Assembly: GCA_021817145.1 (NCBI GenBank)
Contig: JAKAVV010000004.1
Coordinates: 119,888-183,887 of the forward strand
DNA: 64,000 bases
From: a bacterium
GTDB lineage: Bacteria > Vulcanimicrobiota > JABDET01
Direction of reading: 5' to 3'
Shown here one piece after another: positions 38,443 to 47,426 of this stretch. A program made the translations under genes and the position numbers. Below the pieces are notes generated by a model that worked only from the letters and a program-made list of their open reading frames with translations, had not been told where the DNA came from and did not search any database. Position 1 is the stretch's first letter. Each line of letters begins with the position of its first letter.

Positions 38443-39603
38443 CTAATTCATCCATGGGTTCGCTGACTGAACAGGCTGGTTTGGAGTTAATTGAGGATCT
38501 GTGTCCCCATTTCCATCATCAGCAGGAGCTTCTGAATCATCCCCACCTTTGGAAGGGTTCGAATGTTCTAAGTCGCTCATGGTTGAAGCAAGAATCGAAA
38601 GTTCTTTTGTATTTGAAACTTTACTGGGCTGAGAATGAAGTTTTGTGCTGGCATAAGTTCCAACAAGAGGAATATTATACGATTTAAATTCATCTTCCTG
38701 GAAATTGACAGGCTGATCTTTCAAAAGTCTATCCATGGCATCTAACTCATGGATCTTCTTCCCATTGCTCCTATCCCAGGTCTTCATCGCGCTTCTCAAA
38801 CCTCCAATCAACGCTCCAAGAGCCGCGCCCCCGACCATAGTTATCAAATACCCTCCCATCATGGCAACCAGAGTATGTCCAAGAAACCCTCCAAACAAAG
38901 AGCCAACAGCTCCTAAACCAACTCCTAACATAGCTGAATGAACAGCATCATGATCAAATGCTTTAAAAGCTGAACCTAATTTATCTTTCCACTTTCTTTC
39001 AGGAACATGAAATTCGAAAAAATAAATCGAAGATTTCCCCTTTTTAATAAAAACAGACAAATCTTTTGCTGTTTTTACAACTTCACTCGAAGCATCTTTG
39101 GGAATATCCCCTGAATGGATCTGATAAAGCAGTTTTAAATAAGCTTTGTTCGGAATGTAAATTTCAGGAGCAGTGCTCTGCTCGCGATCCATCATTTTAG
39201 GCTGCCAGCCTCCGCTGATGGACTGCTGAGCTAAATTAGCCATGGCGCTTTGAGGACCAAGAGCAACTGCGCTTAAAGCCAGATCCCCCATAGCAAAAGC
39301 TACTTTTTGTTTTCTCGAAAAAGCAATCGGTTTCCCGGACTCCAGTCTAGTATAAACTTCTAAAGGAGAAATAGGGGCTCTTTTTGAGCCCTTTTCAGCC
39401 GGTCTGTACGCATACCAGGGGAACCCTTTTTTCGTTTCTGCAACAAACAAATAATTCAAATATTTAGAGACATCCTCTGAAGAAATATTCTGGTAATTCG
39501 GATCGCCTTTTAAAGCTTCCTCTAAAGCGTTATAATGACTTGGACTCGTAGCTCCCACCTGATGAAATTTATGCGCTGCATTTCGAATTGAATTGACCAG
39601 CAT
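38443..39603 (-). CDS. hypothetical protein with glycine-rich membrane hairpin
   Basis: A 386-residue protein of no recognised family, with AGGAGG well placed before the ATG. Residues about 240-285 form a strongly hydrophobic Gly-rich hairpin (GVGLGAVGSLFGGFLGHTL, GGYLITMVGGAALGALIGGL) resembling glycine-zipper membrane segments. The N-terminal half is soluble and mixed. The C-terminal 50 residues are Asp-, Pro-, Asn- and Gln-rich and probably disordered. It could insert into or span membranes, like some effector or pore-forming proteins, but this is only a guess. Confidence 0.7.
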   Translation of the reverse strand: MLVNSIRNAAHKFHQVGATSPSHYNALEEALKGDPNYQNISSEDVSKYLNYLFVAETKKGFPWYAYRPAEKGSKRAPISPLEVYTRLESGKPIAFSRKQKVAFAMGDLALSAVALGPQSAMANLAQQSISGGWQPKMMDREQSTAPEIYIPNKAYLKLLYQIHSGDIPKDASSEVVKTAKDLSVFIKKGKSSIYFFEFHVPERKWKDKLGSAFKAFDHDAVHSAMLGVGLGAVGSLFGGFLGHTLVAMMGGYLITMVGGAALGALIGGLRSAMKTWDRSNGKKIHELDAMDRLLKDQPVNFQEDEFKSYNIPLVGTYASTKLHSQPSKVSNTKELSILASTMSDLEHSNPSKGGDDSEAPADDGNGDTDPQLTPNQPVQSANPWMN

Positions 39604-39745
39604 TCTTTACCTCCTGTAAAATTTCAATCTGAACAATTGTTTCTTCCGATGTCAACATTTCTATCACCATTTTCCCTGTTTTCCCCCTAAAAGTAAATAA
39701 ACAAATTGTTAAAACTGCGATAAATAACCTTCTAAAGCAAAGAAA

Positions 39746-41467
39746 CTATGCTATTCGAGCGCGCTTTTTTTGAATCGCTTTCAGAAATTCCTTTGATGGA
39801 AGAGTATTCACCACGTCAAGAGCCTCAATCCATCCTCTCCGAGCTGTTGACACTCCATACTTTAACATTTCAAAATGAGAAGTATGATGGGAATCGGTAT
39901 CAATCACGATTTTTACCCCTTTTTCTTTAGCCATTCTCAAATGCACGTCATTTAGATCCAGGCGGTCCCAAAATGAATTTAATTCCATAAAAGTTCCTGT
40001 CCTTTTGGCTGCATCCAGAACCTTTCCCATATTAACAGGATAAGGCTCTCTATATCCAATCAATCGTCCTGTTGGATGCCCGATAATAGTAACATACGGA
40101 TTCTCCATGGCTTTTATTATCCTTGCAGTCATTTCCTCTTCAGTCATATTGAATTTTACATGAACACTGGCAACAGCCAAATCCAGCTCTTTTAAGGCAG
40201 AATCTGGCATATCCAGGGTTCCATCGGATTTAATATCCACTTCAATTCCACACAAAAGAGTGAAATCAGAGTACTGTTTTGCCAGATTTCGAATCACTTT
40301 TATTTGTTTTAAAAGTGTCTCAGCATCCATTCCTCCTGTAATTCCAACTAATCGAGAATGATCTGAAAGAGCGGCATATTGGTATCTTTTCCTGGCTGCT
40401 TCTGCCATGACTTCAAGAGATTGGGACCCATCGCTCCAAAGAGTATGAATATGACAATCCCCTTTTATATCTGACAGCTCAATTAAATCAGGGAGACTGC
40501 CTGACAGCCCTGCTTCAATCTCCCCTCTGTCTTCTCTTAATTCAGGCGGAATATAGGGAAGCCCAACAGCTTCAAAAACCTCTTGCTCTGTTTTTCCCCC
40601 TAGAAATTCCTCCTCCCTAAAAACTCCATATTCATTGACTTTTAATCCTTTTTCTTGGGCTAATTGTCTGATTCGAATATTATGAGCTTTTGAACCTGTA
40701 AAATAATGGAAAGCAGATCCATAAGATTTTTCTTCTACAACCCTTAAATCGCACTGTATTCCTTGTTTTGTTAAAATACTGGATTTTGTTTCTCCATAAG
40801 CCAGAACTTCCTGAACTATCGGCAGCTTGACAAACACTTCCATGACTTTCTTGGAATCTTTACTGGAAGCTAAAATATCAATATCAGCAGCGGTTTCTTT
40901 CATTCGCCTTAAACTTCCCGCTAAATCAATTTTCGAAATTGGAGCTTTCTGCTGCAGAGAGCTTAATATCTCTTGAGCAAGTGGAATGGTTTTTCCTAAT
41001 CCATGTCTTTCTTTGTATTTTCTTTTTAACTCAATCCCTTTTAAAATCTTCTCCTCAATCTTTTCCCCTAAACCTTTCAATTTTTGGATTTTATGCTCAT
41101 GCCCGGCTTTCTCAAGCTCAGCCATTGTTGTAATTCCCAATTCATCCCATAATTTTTTTACGGTTTTTGGACCCAATCCTGGAATCTGAACCATATCCAA
41201 TAATTCAGGAGGAATTTTTTCATGCAGCTCTTGATAAGCTCTTACCTTTCCCGTTAAATTAAACTCTTTTATTTTTGCGGACAGATCTTTTCCAATCCCA
41301 GGAATTTCCCCCCATTTAGATTCATCCAAATCTCTAATTTCATGAGGAAGCGCTTCAAGAGTCATGGCTGCTTTACGGTAAGAGCGAATACGAAAAGGAT
41401 TTTCATTCAAAAGCTCCAGCATATCCGCGATTTCATTAAATATCTGCGCGATCTGCGGATTATTCAC
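39746..41467 (-). CDS. polX: PolX: DNA polymerase beta-family protein with PHP domain
   Basis: A repair-type polymerase of about 573 residues. Helix-hairpin-helix segments (IPGIGKDLSAKIKEF, IPGLGPKTVKKLWDELGI) precede the nucleotidyltransferase palm (LAGSLRRMKETAADIDILAS) with paired aspartates. A C-terminal PHP domain follows (DCHIHTLWSDGSQSLEVMAEA, YAALSDHSRLVGI, GIEVDIKSDG, DTDSHHT) with a complete set of metal-binding His and Asp residues, the likely 3'-5' exonuclease site. I start it at a GTG giving VNNPQIAQIFNEIADMLEL; the longer frame runs through the overlapping Gln-rich gene. Confidence 0.9.
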   Translation of the reverse strand: MNNPQIAQIFNEIADMLELLNENPFRIRSYRKAAMTLEALPHEIRDLDESKWGEIPGIGKDLSAKIKEFNLTGKVRAYQELHEKIPPELLDMVQIPGLGPKTVKKLWDELGITTMAELEKAGHEHKIQKLKGLGEKIEEKILKGIELKRKYKERHGLGKTIPLAQEILSSLQQKAPISKIDLAGSLRRMKETAADIDILASSKDSKKVMEVFVKLPIVQEVLAYGETKSSILTKQGIQCDLRVVEEKSYGSAFHYFTGSKAHNIRIRQLAQEKGLKVNEYGVFREEEFLGGKTEQEVFEAVGLPYIPPELREDRGEIEAGLSGSLPDLIELSDIKGDCHIHTLWSDGSQSLEVMAEAARKRYQYAALSDHSRLVGITGGMDAETLLKQIKVIRNLAKQYSDFTLLCGIEVDIKSDGTLDMPDSALKELDLAVASVHVKFNMTEEEMTARIIKAMENPYVTIIGHPTGRLIGYREPYPVNMGKVLDAAKRTGTFMELNSFWDRLDLNDVHLRMAKEKGVKIVIDTDSHHTSHFEMLKYGVSTARRGWIEALDVVNTLPSKEFLKAIQKKRARIA

Positions 41468-41498
41468 AATAGAAAAAACCCCTTCTCTATCTGCAGAA

Positions 41499-41684
41499 CT
41501 ATGCCAGTCTATTGATATTGACGCCAATACCCTGCTCTCTAGCGGCTTGATTTCTCTGAGTCTGCTGGACTTGAGCCTGCTGAGCTTGAACCTGCTGATT
41601 GGCAGGAGGCTGCGCCTGGGTTTGATGGGGCTTGGGATCAGGAGTAATAGACTGCGCTCCCTGAACACTAAGCGAATGAGCCAT
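41499..41684 (-). CDS. small Gln-rich protein before polX, 61 aa
   Basis: A 61-residue protein with a strong ribosome binding site (AAGAGGTG). It is extremely rich in Gln, Ala and Pro (QVQAQQAQVQQTQRNQAA) and ends in GVNINRLA. It lies 31 bases upstream of the proposed GTG start of polX and is read in a different frame from it. The low complexity means base composition alone could mimic an ORF, but the ribosome binding site supports a real gene. Function unknown. Confidence 0.5.
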   Translation of the reverse strand: MAHSLSVQGAQSITPDPKPHQTQAQPPANQQVQAQQAQVQQTQRNQAAREQGIGVNINRLA

Positions 41685-41835
41685 CCTTCACCTCTTCTCA
41701 CTTAAAACAGTTCTCTCTCTTTATTAAAAAACCTTCCCCCTTTGTTTTAGAAGAGATCGACATGGGTATAATGAGTTCACCGGCCGGAAGTTCCACAAAA
41801 TTCAAATTAAACCAAATTTTAAGGAGGAATATATC

Positions 41836-42231
41836 ATGTTCTGTGAATTTCACTGTCCCACATTGAACCAAGAGCAGAAAAGAAAGGTTGCCGAAGGAAT
41901 TGTAGAGGTTCTTTCAACCACTTTGAATCATCCAAAAGATAAAATCGGAGTCGAATTCAAACTCTACAGACCTGAAAACCTGTATTTCGGAGGGAAATTC
42001 TTCACAGAAAGAAATGGAGAAGAAGGATACCATCTGAATGTTTTCTGCACCACAACCTCTAAAGAGATGAAAAAAGAGCTGGTTCAGAAATTAACCACAA
42101 AGATCGAGAAAACTCTGAACCTCCCTGAATATGCTGTTCGAGAGCTTGGAATTACAATTCACGAACTCCCTTATGAAAATCTGGGAATGGGTGGAAGAAT
42201 GCTTTCAGAAATGATGGCTGGAACCCGATAA
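41836..42231 (+). CDS. tautomerase-like protein, 131 aa
   Basis: A small protein whose first 70 residues (CPTLNQEQKRKVAEGIVEVL, then DKIGVEFKLYRPENLYFGG) resemble the 4-oxalocrotonate tautomerase / MIF fold. However the usual N-terminal catalytic Pro is absent; the protein begins MFCEFHCP. AAGGAGG is well placed. A strong intrinsic terminator follows, so it is a single-gene transcript. It may be a fold relative without tautomerase activity. Confidence 0.6.
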   Translation: MFCEFHCPTLNQEQKRKVAEGIVEVLSTTLNHPKDKIGVEFKLYRPENLYFGGKFFTERNGEEGYHLNVFCTTTSKEMKKELVQKLTTKIEKTLNLPEYAVRELGITIHELPYENLGMGGRMLSEMMAGTR

Positions 42232-42251
42232 AAAGAAGCTTTTAAAAGAGT

Positions 42252-42284
42252 AAAGAGCAGGCTTAATGCCTGCTCTTTTTTTAT
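42252..42284 (+). terminator. intrinsic terminator after the tautomerase-like gene
   Basis: An 11-base-pair perfect stem (AAAGAGCAGGC / GCCTGCTCTTT) with a five-base loop (TTAAT), followed directly by a T run. It lies about 20 bases after the stop codon. It is the clearest terminator in the window. Confidence 0.88.
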
Positions 42285-42338
42285 TTCTACCACGCGGCTC
42301 CCACAAAAAAACATGCGGCAGCCAAATATATGAACTGT

Positions 42339-43136
42339 TTACCTGCCGCTGAAGTTTGGTTTTCTTTTTTCCAGGTAAGAAGACAAACCTTCTTTTGCAT
42401 CCTGACTGTCAAACAACTGCTGCAGCAGCTCTCTTTCTAAAGCCAATCCTTCTCCTAAAGATCCGTCGCTTCCACTGACAACAGCCCTTTTAATTAAACC
42501 TGCCGCTTTTGCGGCTTTTGCTGGAGGCAGAAATTGAGAAGCATACTCTAAAACCTTCTCTCTGAAATTTTCCCCTTCTACAAGATGGTTGACAATCCCA
42601 ATAGAATGGGCTTCTTCCATTGTTAAACTTTCCCCTTTTATCATTAACTCAAGAGCTTTCGATCTTCCAATCAAACGAGGAAGCCGCTGCGTTCCCCCTG
42701 TTCCTGGCAGAACTCCCAACGCGATTTCTGGCAGGCCAATCTTCCCTCCCCCTTTTTTTGCGATTCTTAAATCACAGGCTAAAGCCATTTCAAGCCCTCC
42801 GCCGAGGCAGTGCCCATTAATCGCCGCAATCACGAGTTTTGGAGTATTTTCCAACCGCATAAAAGTTTCATTGGCATGAAGAGCAAAATGATAGCGAAAA
42901 GAAGAACTTTTACTTTGAAGCAGAGAAATATCTGCCCCTGCGCAGAAACACTTATCCCCTTTTCCCGTTAAAACCAAAACATGGACATTATCATCCAGCC
43001 GAGCTTTTAAAATCGCCTCATCTAATTCTCTCATCAATTCATGATGATAAGCATTGGCAGGAGGATTGTTTAATTCTAAGACCGCCATTCCTCTCTCTGT
43101 TTTATACTCTACAAAACATGCTTTTGTTTCCATCAT
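42339..43136 (-). CDS. enoyl-CoA hydratase / crotonase
   Basis: A 265-residue crotonase. The oxyanion-hole segments are CFCAGADISLL and NGHCLGGGLEMALACD, and both catalytic glutamates are present, one in GGGLEMAL and one in GLPEIALGVLPGTGGTQR. It should therefore be able to hydrate enoyl-CoA. It follows a second crotonase and an aldehyde dehydrogenase in the same leftward operon. Substrate chain length is unknown. Confidence 0.9.
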   Translation of the reverse strand: MMETKACFVEYKTERGMAVLELNNPPANAYHHELMRELDEAILKARLDDNVHVLVLTGKGDKCFCAGADISLLQSKSSSFRYHFALHANETFMRLENTPKLVIAAINGHCLGGGLEMALACDLRIAKKGGGKIGLPEIALGVLPGTGGTQRLPRLIGRSKALELMIKGESLTMEEAHSIGIVNHLVEGENFREKVLEYASQFLPPAKAAKAAGLIKRAVVSGSDGSLGEGLALERELLQQLFDSQDAKEGLSSYLEKRKPNFSGR

Positions 43137-43150
43137 TTTTTCTCACCTCT

Positions 43151-43933
43151 TCATTTTTCAAATTTGGGCTTCCGCTTTTCCTTAAATGCTCGGACCCCTT
43201 CTTTGTGATCTGATGTTTTAATTAAAATACTCTGTCCTAAAAATTCTAAAAATCTCCCGGTCTGGAAATCACTGTTAATGCAAGAGCGCAAAATCCTTTT
43301 TGCAAGCCCAATTGACTGAGGGGCTTTCTGCAGCAGTTTTTCAGCGATCCCGAGTGTCTCTTCTTCTAACTTATCATCCGGAACAACTCGATTAACAAGC
43401 CCCATTTCATAAGCTTTCTGCGCTTGAATTTTTTCACCCAGGAGAACCAATTCTTCAGCTTTTCCATATCCAACCAGTTTAACCAGTCTTGAACATCCGC
43501 CTGCTCCAGGAATTAAACCAATATTATTTTCCAAAAAAGCAAACTCAGCGGATTGAGAAGCGATTCTTAGGTCACAGGATAAAGTCAGCTGCAGTCCTGC
43601 CCCTGTGCAAATTCCTTGAATGGAAGCAATCACTGATTTTTCCATGGTTTCCAGCAGATCAAAAGTCCTGGTGAAAAAAGAAACTTCACTTCTGAATCGA
43701 GAGGTATTCTCCCATTCAGATTCAAAAAAGCTTAAATCCCCGCCTGCAGAAAAAGCTCTTCCTTTTGCGGCAAAAATTAAAACCGAAATGTTAGAATCGC
43801 GCTCCACCTTTTGAACCGCTTCCCAGAGTTCTTCTCTCATTTGAGGATTAATCGCATTTAATTTCTCGGGGCGATTCAATGTGATAACAGAGATCCCATT
43901 CCCTGAGCGAAACTCTATGGTTTGGAAACTCAA
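43151..43933 (-). CDS. crotonase-family protein, enoyl-CoA isomerase-like
   Basis: A 260-residue member of the crotonase superfamily, with NRPEKLNAINP, AFSAGGDLSFF and ICTGAGLQLTLSCD. At the first hydratase glutamate position it carries Gln (GAGLQLTL), while the second glutamate is retained in FLENNIGLIPGAGG. Loss of one glutamate is typical of isomerases and related activities, so it is probably not a plain hydratase. It sits between the aldehyde dehydrogenase and the second crotonase in one operon. Confidence 0.88.
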   Translation of the reverse strand: MSFQTIEFRSGNGISVITLNRPEKLNAINPQMREELWEAVQKVERDSNISVLIFAAKGRAFSAGGDLSFFESEWENTSRFRSEVSFFTRTFDLLETMEKSVIASIQGICTGAGLQLTLSCDLRIASQSAEFAFLENNIGLIPGAGGCSRLVKLVGYGKAEELVLLGEKIQAQKAYEMGLVNRVVPDDKLEEETLGIAEKLLQKAPQSIGLAKRILRSCINSDFQTGRFLEFLGQSILIKTSDHKEGVRAFKEKRKPKFEK

Positions 43934-43970
43934 ATCAGTCCACTCTTGCAGCGCGCTTTGGCTGGAGCAT

Positions 43971-45401
43971 TTACTCTGCAGACACCAGAACAGAACGGGT
44001 TTCTAAGTAATACTCCATTGCTTCAACACCATGTTCTTTCCCATATCCGCTCTGCTTCAGCCCGCCGAAAGGAAGTTCATCAAAAACAACAGGCATACTG
44101 TTGATCCAGGTATATCCTGCTTGGAGCCTGGATGCGCCTTTCATGGCTTTTGATAAATCTTTTGTCCAGATTGAACCTCCTAATCCATAAGGGGAATGAT
44201 TCGCTTTTTCAATCGCCTCGTCAAAAGACTTAACCGTGAAAATAGGGAGAGCTGGTCCAAAACATTCTTCTGTCACAAGAGCTGATTCATCAGAAACATG
44301 GGTGACCACTGTTGGGGGATAAAAATTCCCTTTATCGTACTCCCCTCCTCTTAATCTTTCTCCGCCTGTTAACACTTTTGCCCCTCTTTTTTTGGCATCT
44401 GCAACCTGAGCTTCCACTTTTTCCAGCTGGGCTTTTGTATGCATAGAACCCATTCTGCTGTCAGGATTTAATCCATTCCCTACTTTTAACTTTTTAAGCT
44501 TCTCTAAAAGCTTTTCAGTAAACTTTTCGGCGGCGGAATCCATCACATAAACTCGTTTTACAGCAACACAAGCTTGTCCACAGTTAAAAAATCTTCCAAC
44601 AGAGGCTCCTGAAGCAGCTTTATCGAGATCCGCATCTTCGCAAACAATCATGGGATCCGATCCCCCTAACTCAAGGGTAATCCGTTTTAAATCAGGACCC
44701 GCTAAACTCATGATCCGTTTTCCTGTTTCAGTTTGACCTGTAAAAGAGACTCTCCGAACTTTTGGATGAAGAATCAATTCCTCTCCAACACTCTGCCCCG
44801 GTCCTGTCACAATATTTAAAACCCCTTCTGGCATCCCGGCTTTCCAAAAGAGCTCTACAATTTTAATCGCAGTTAAACTGGTGGTGCTAGCCGGTTTTAC
44901 AATAACAGTATTCCCTGTAATTAAAGCAGGAGCCAGTTTGTTCCCCATGAGTGAAATAGGGAAATTCCAGGGGACAACAGCCACAGTCACTCCAACCGGC
45001 TGTTTAATAATCCACCCATGTTTTCCATCAGCCACAGGATAAAAATAAGCGCCTCGAATATTTTTTGCAAGCCCTGCGTAATACTCCAGATCACTGCAAA
45101 ATTTATCAATTTCCAGACTGGACTCTTTTAAAGTTTTCCCCTGTTCTCTTGTCAGCAGTTGAGAAAGCTCATCTCTTTTCCCTGAAATCAATTCCACTGC
45201 CCTTTTATAAATTTTAATCCTTTCTTCAGGGTTAGAAACAGACCACTTTGCAAAAGCTTTTTCAGCAGATTCAACCGCTTTATGGATCTCTTCTTTTGTG
45301 GCTGCTGGAATCGTATCCACCAACTCTCCTGTAGCTGGATTTCTAACCTCCAGAGTTGTTCGAGAACCTAACTCTTCACCCGCCACTAACATTTTTGCCA
45401 T
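43971..45401 (-). CDS. NAD(P)-dependent aldehyde dehydrogenase (succinate-semialdehyde type)
   Basis: A 476-residue class 3/10-type aldehyde dehydrogenase. Substrate and cofactor segments are VAVVPWNFPISLMGNKLAPAL, FTGQTETGKRIM, the catalytic Glu in TLELGGSDPMIV, and the catalytic Cys in RFFNCGQACVAVKRVYV. It resembles succinate-semialdehyde dehydrogenases. A strong ribosome binding site (AGGAGGG) precedes it, and a good promoter lies about 45 bases upstream. It leads an operon with two crotonases. Confidence 0.92.
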   Translation of the reverse strand: MAKMLVAGEELGSRTTLEVRNPATGELVDTIPAATKEEIHKAVESAEKAFAKWSVSNPEERIKIYKRAVELISGKRDELSQLLTREQGKTLKESSLEIDKFCSDLEYYAGLAKNIRGAYFYPVADGKHGWIIKQPVGVTVAVVPWNFPISLMGNKLAPALITGNTVIVKPASTTSLTAIKIVELFWKAGMPEGVLNIVTGPGQSVGEELILHPKVRRVSFTGQTETGKRIMSLAGPDLKRITLELGGSDPMIVCEDADLDKAASGASVGRFFNCGQACVAVKRVYVMDSAAEKFTEKLLEKLKKLKVGNGLNPDSRMGSMHTKAQLEKVEAQVADAKKRGAKVLTGGERLRGGEYDKGNFYPPTVVTHVSDESALVTEECFGPALPIFTVKSFDEAIEKANHSPYGLGGSIWTKDLSKAMKGASRLQAGYTWINSMPVVFDELPFGGLKQSGYGKEHGVEAMEYYLETRSVLVSAE

Positions 45402-45445
45402 CTTTATCCCTCCTGCGAGAAAAATCTTATTTTTTTATGATACAG

Positions 45446-45475
45446 ATTATAGAGCTTCTTCTTCTATCAAGCCAA
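45446..45475 (-). promoter_or_regulatory. putative sigma70 promoter of the aldehyde dehydrogenase operon
   Basis: TTGGCT and a perfect TATAAT are separated by 18 bases, in the 85-base space before the aldehyde dehydrogenase gene. Prediction from sequence only. Confidence 0.55.
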
Positions 45476-45486
45476 TCCTTCCAAAA

Positions 45487-46311
45487 TCAAGATAATGCCG
45501 TTAAATTGAGATCGGGAATAAATCCTTTTTGAGATCCCATTTGCAGAAGAAGTTTAACCGCTTGTTTTTCTTTCTCGGAAAAATTCAATGTTTTCTCATT
45601 GACATACATCCTTACAAAAGTTCGAGCTTTTTCAAAGTCAACCCCTCTCCCAAAAGAAAGAGCGTACTGAAGAGCTTCTTCTTCATGAGTCATCCCATAA
45701 CGGATACTTTCCTCAAAAATCTTTGTAAGGGATTGAATGGTCTTCTGTCCCAAGTCCTTGCGAATAACATCTATTCCAAGAGGAAGGGGAAGTCCTGTTT
45801 CTTTTTTCCACCATTCGCCCAGATCTAAAATCTTTAAAAGTCCTTGTTCAGAATGAGTGATCTGCCCTTCATGGATAACAAGTCCTGCTTCAAATTCCCC
45901 CTTCAAAACAGCGGGAATAATCTGATCAAAAGGGAGTATTTTAACAGGAAACTCCCCAATCGCCAATTTTAACACAAGAGCAGCTGTCGTATATTTCCCT
46001 GGCACAGCAATTGAAATATTAGAAATCTCGGAAAAAGGGATCTCATGGTCAGCCACCAGAACAGGACCATACCCTTCTCCTACACTGGCTCCCACAGGAA
46101 GGAGATCATAGTCCTTTATACAGTAAGGATACGCGCCAACTGAAATAGCAGTCACTTCATACTTCCCTGTTATGGCTAAATGATTTAAAGATTCAATATC
46201 TTTTAAAACATGGGTAAATTCGAATCCATGGGTTGGAATTTTTTCTTTCGCAATCGCATAAAACATAAAAGCGTCATCTGCGTCTGGACTGTGAGCCAGA
46301 TGAATCAGCAT
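45487..46311 (-). CDS. mqnD: 1,4-dihydroxy-6-naphthoate synthase
   Basis: MqnD cleaves the cyclic futalosine intermediate to 1,4-dihydroxy-6-naphthoate in the futalosine route to menaquinone. The N-terminus AHSPDADDAFMFYAIAKEKI and the segment EVTAISVGAYPYCIKDYDLL match the family. Its start overlaps the end of mqnC by seven bases, completing a mqnA-mqnC-mqnD operon in pathway-related order. Confidence 0.93.
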   Translation of the reverse strand: MLIHLAHSPDADDAFMFYAIAKEKIPTHGFEFTHVLKDIESLNHLAITGKYEVTAISVGAYPYCIKDYDLLPVGASVGEGYGPVLVADHEIPFSEISNISIAVPGKYTTAALVLKLAIGEFPVKILPFDQIIPAVLKGEFEAGLVIHEGQITHSEQGLLKILDLGEWWKKETGLPLPLGIDVIRKDLGQKTIQSLTKIFEESIRYGMTHEEEALQYALSFGRGVDFEKARTFVRMYVNEKTLNFSEKEKQAVKLLLQMGSQKGFIPDLNLTALS

Positions 46312-47426
46312 AAAAGAGGATCCTTATCAAAAGTTTTCAGAATTTCACAGCGAGTATTCCGCTGCGCCGGAATTTTCCCCGCCTCGCGAATCAGCCGAAC
46401 CATCTCCTCAACTGTCATCATCGGAGTTTTTATTCCGGCTGCTCTGACCACATTTTCTTCCATCAAAATCCCTCCCATGTCATTAGCCCCAAAACTCAGG
46501 GCAACTTGAGCCAGTCTCCTGGATTCAGTGAGCCATCCAGTCTGCAAATTTGGAACATTATCCAGAACAATCCGACTGATGGCTGTCATTTTTAAGTACT
46601 CGCTTCCTGTGGCTTCTACCAGATGACTTAACTGCGTGTTTGGAAAAGAATAGCTCCATAAAATAAAAGCGGTGAATCCTTTAGGCTGATGAGTCAAACA
46701 AGGATCATTCAACAATTTATCCTGAAGTCCGCGGATTTTTAAAAGATGCTCAATTCTCTCTTCCTTTGTCTCAATCCCGCCATAGACCATGGTAGCTGTG
46801 GTAAACAACCCAATGGAATTAGCCTGTTCCATAATCTCAAGCCATCGCTCTGATTTAATTTTATTGGGACTTATCTTTTCTTTAACTCGATCCACCAGAA
46901 TTTCAGCTCCGCCTCCTGGAACTGAATCCAACCCAGCCTCTTTTAGAATTTTTAAAACTTCAAGACTGTCCCGCCCCTCTCTTTTTCCGATAAAATCAAT
47001 TTCTGATGGAGAAAAACTATGGATGTGGACATCTGGAAATTCGGACTTGATTCCTCTCAGCAGATCGGTATAATAATCAAGCCGCAGAGCAGAATTGTGT
47101 CCGCCTTGCAGAAGAACCTGAGTCCCTCCAATTTTAACCAGTTCTCTTACTTTAAATAAAATTTCTTCCCTGGTTCGCACATATGAATCAGAAGCGCCTC
47201 TATGACGATAAAAAGCGCAGAACAGACAGTCAACATTGCATATATTGGTATAATTCAGGTTTATGTCAACCACAAAAGTAGCCAGACTGCCGGGATGTAA
47301 AAACTCTCTCCTGGCATCTGCCATTTCGCCTAATGTCAATAGATCCAGGTCAAAAAGAGAAATGCACTCATCCTGATTAAGACGCTCTCCTGTCAGAACC
47401 TTTTCCTGCAGATGGGTTAAGAACAT
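46305..47426 (-). CDS. mqnC: cyclic dehypoxanthine futalosine synthase (radical SAM)
   Basis: A radical SAM enzyme that cyclises dehypoxanthine futalosine. The cluster-binding motif is CNVDCLFCAFYRHRG, preceded by VDINLNYTNI and followed by TQVLLQGGHN, which distinguishes MqnC from MqnE. GVDSV-type substrate loops are seen as LDSVPGGGAEIL. Length (373 residues) is normal. It overlaps mqnA at its start and mqnD at its end. Confidence 0.93.
   Translation of the reverse strand: MFLTHLQEKVLTGERLNQDECISLFDLDLLTLGEMADARREFLHPGSLATFVVDINLNYTNICNVDCLFCAFYRHRGASDSYVRTREEILFKVRELVKIGGTQVLLQGGHNSALRLDYYTDLLRGIKSEFPDVHIHSFSPSEIDFIGKREGRDSLEVLKILKEAGLDSVPGGGAEILVDRVKEKISPNKIKSERWLEIMEQANSIGLFTTATMVYGGIETKEERIEHLLKIRGLQDKLLNDPCLTHQPKGFTAFILWSYSFPNTQLSHLVEATGSEYLKMTAISRIVLDNVPNLQTGWLTESRRLAQVALSFGANDMGGILMEENVVRAAGIKTPMMTVEEMVRLIREAGKIPAQRNTRCEILKTFDKDPLLC

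Noticed and set aside
41468..41701. Long N-terminal extension of PolX
   Set aside because: It lies over the Gln-rich small gene, is full of Arg/Ser/Leu low-complexity sequence, and PolX homologues begin near the GTG used here.
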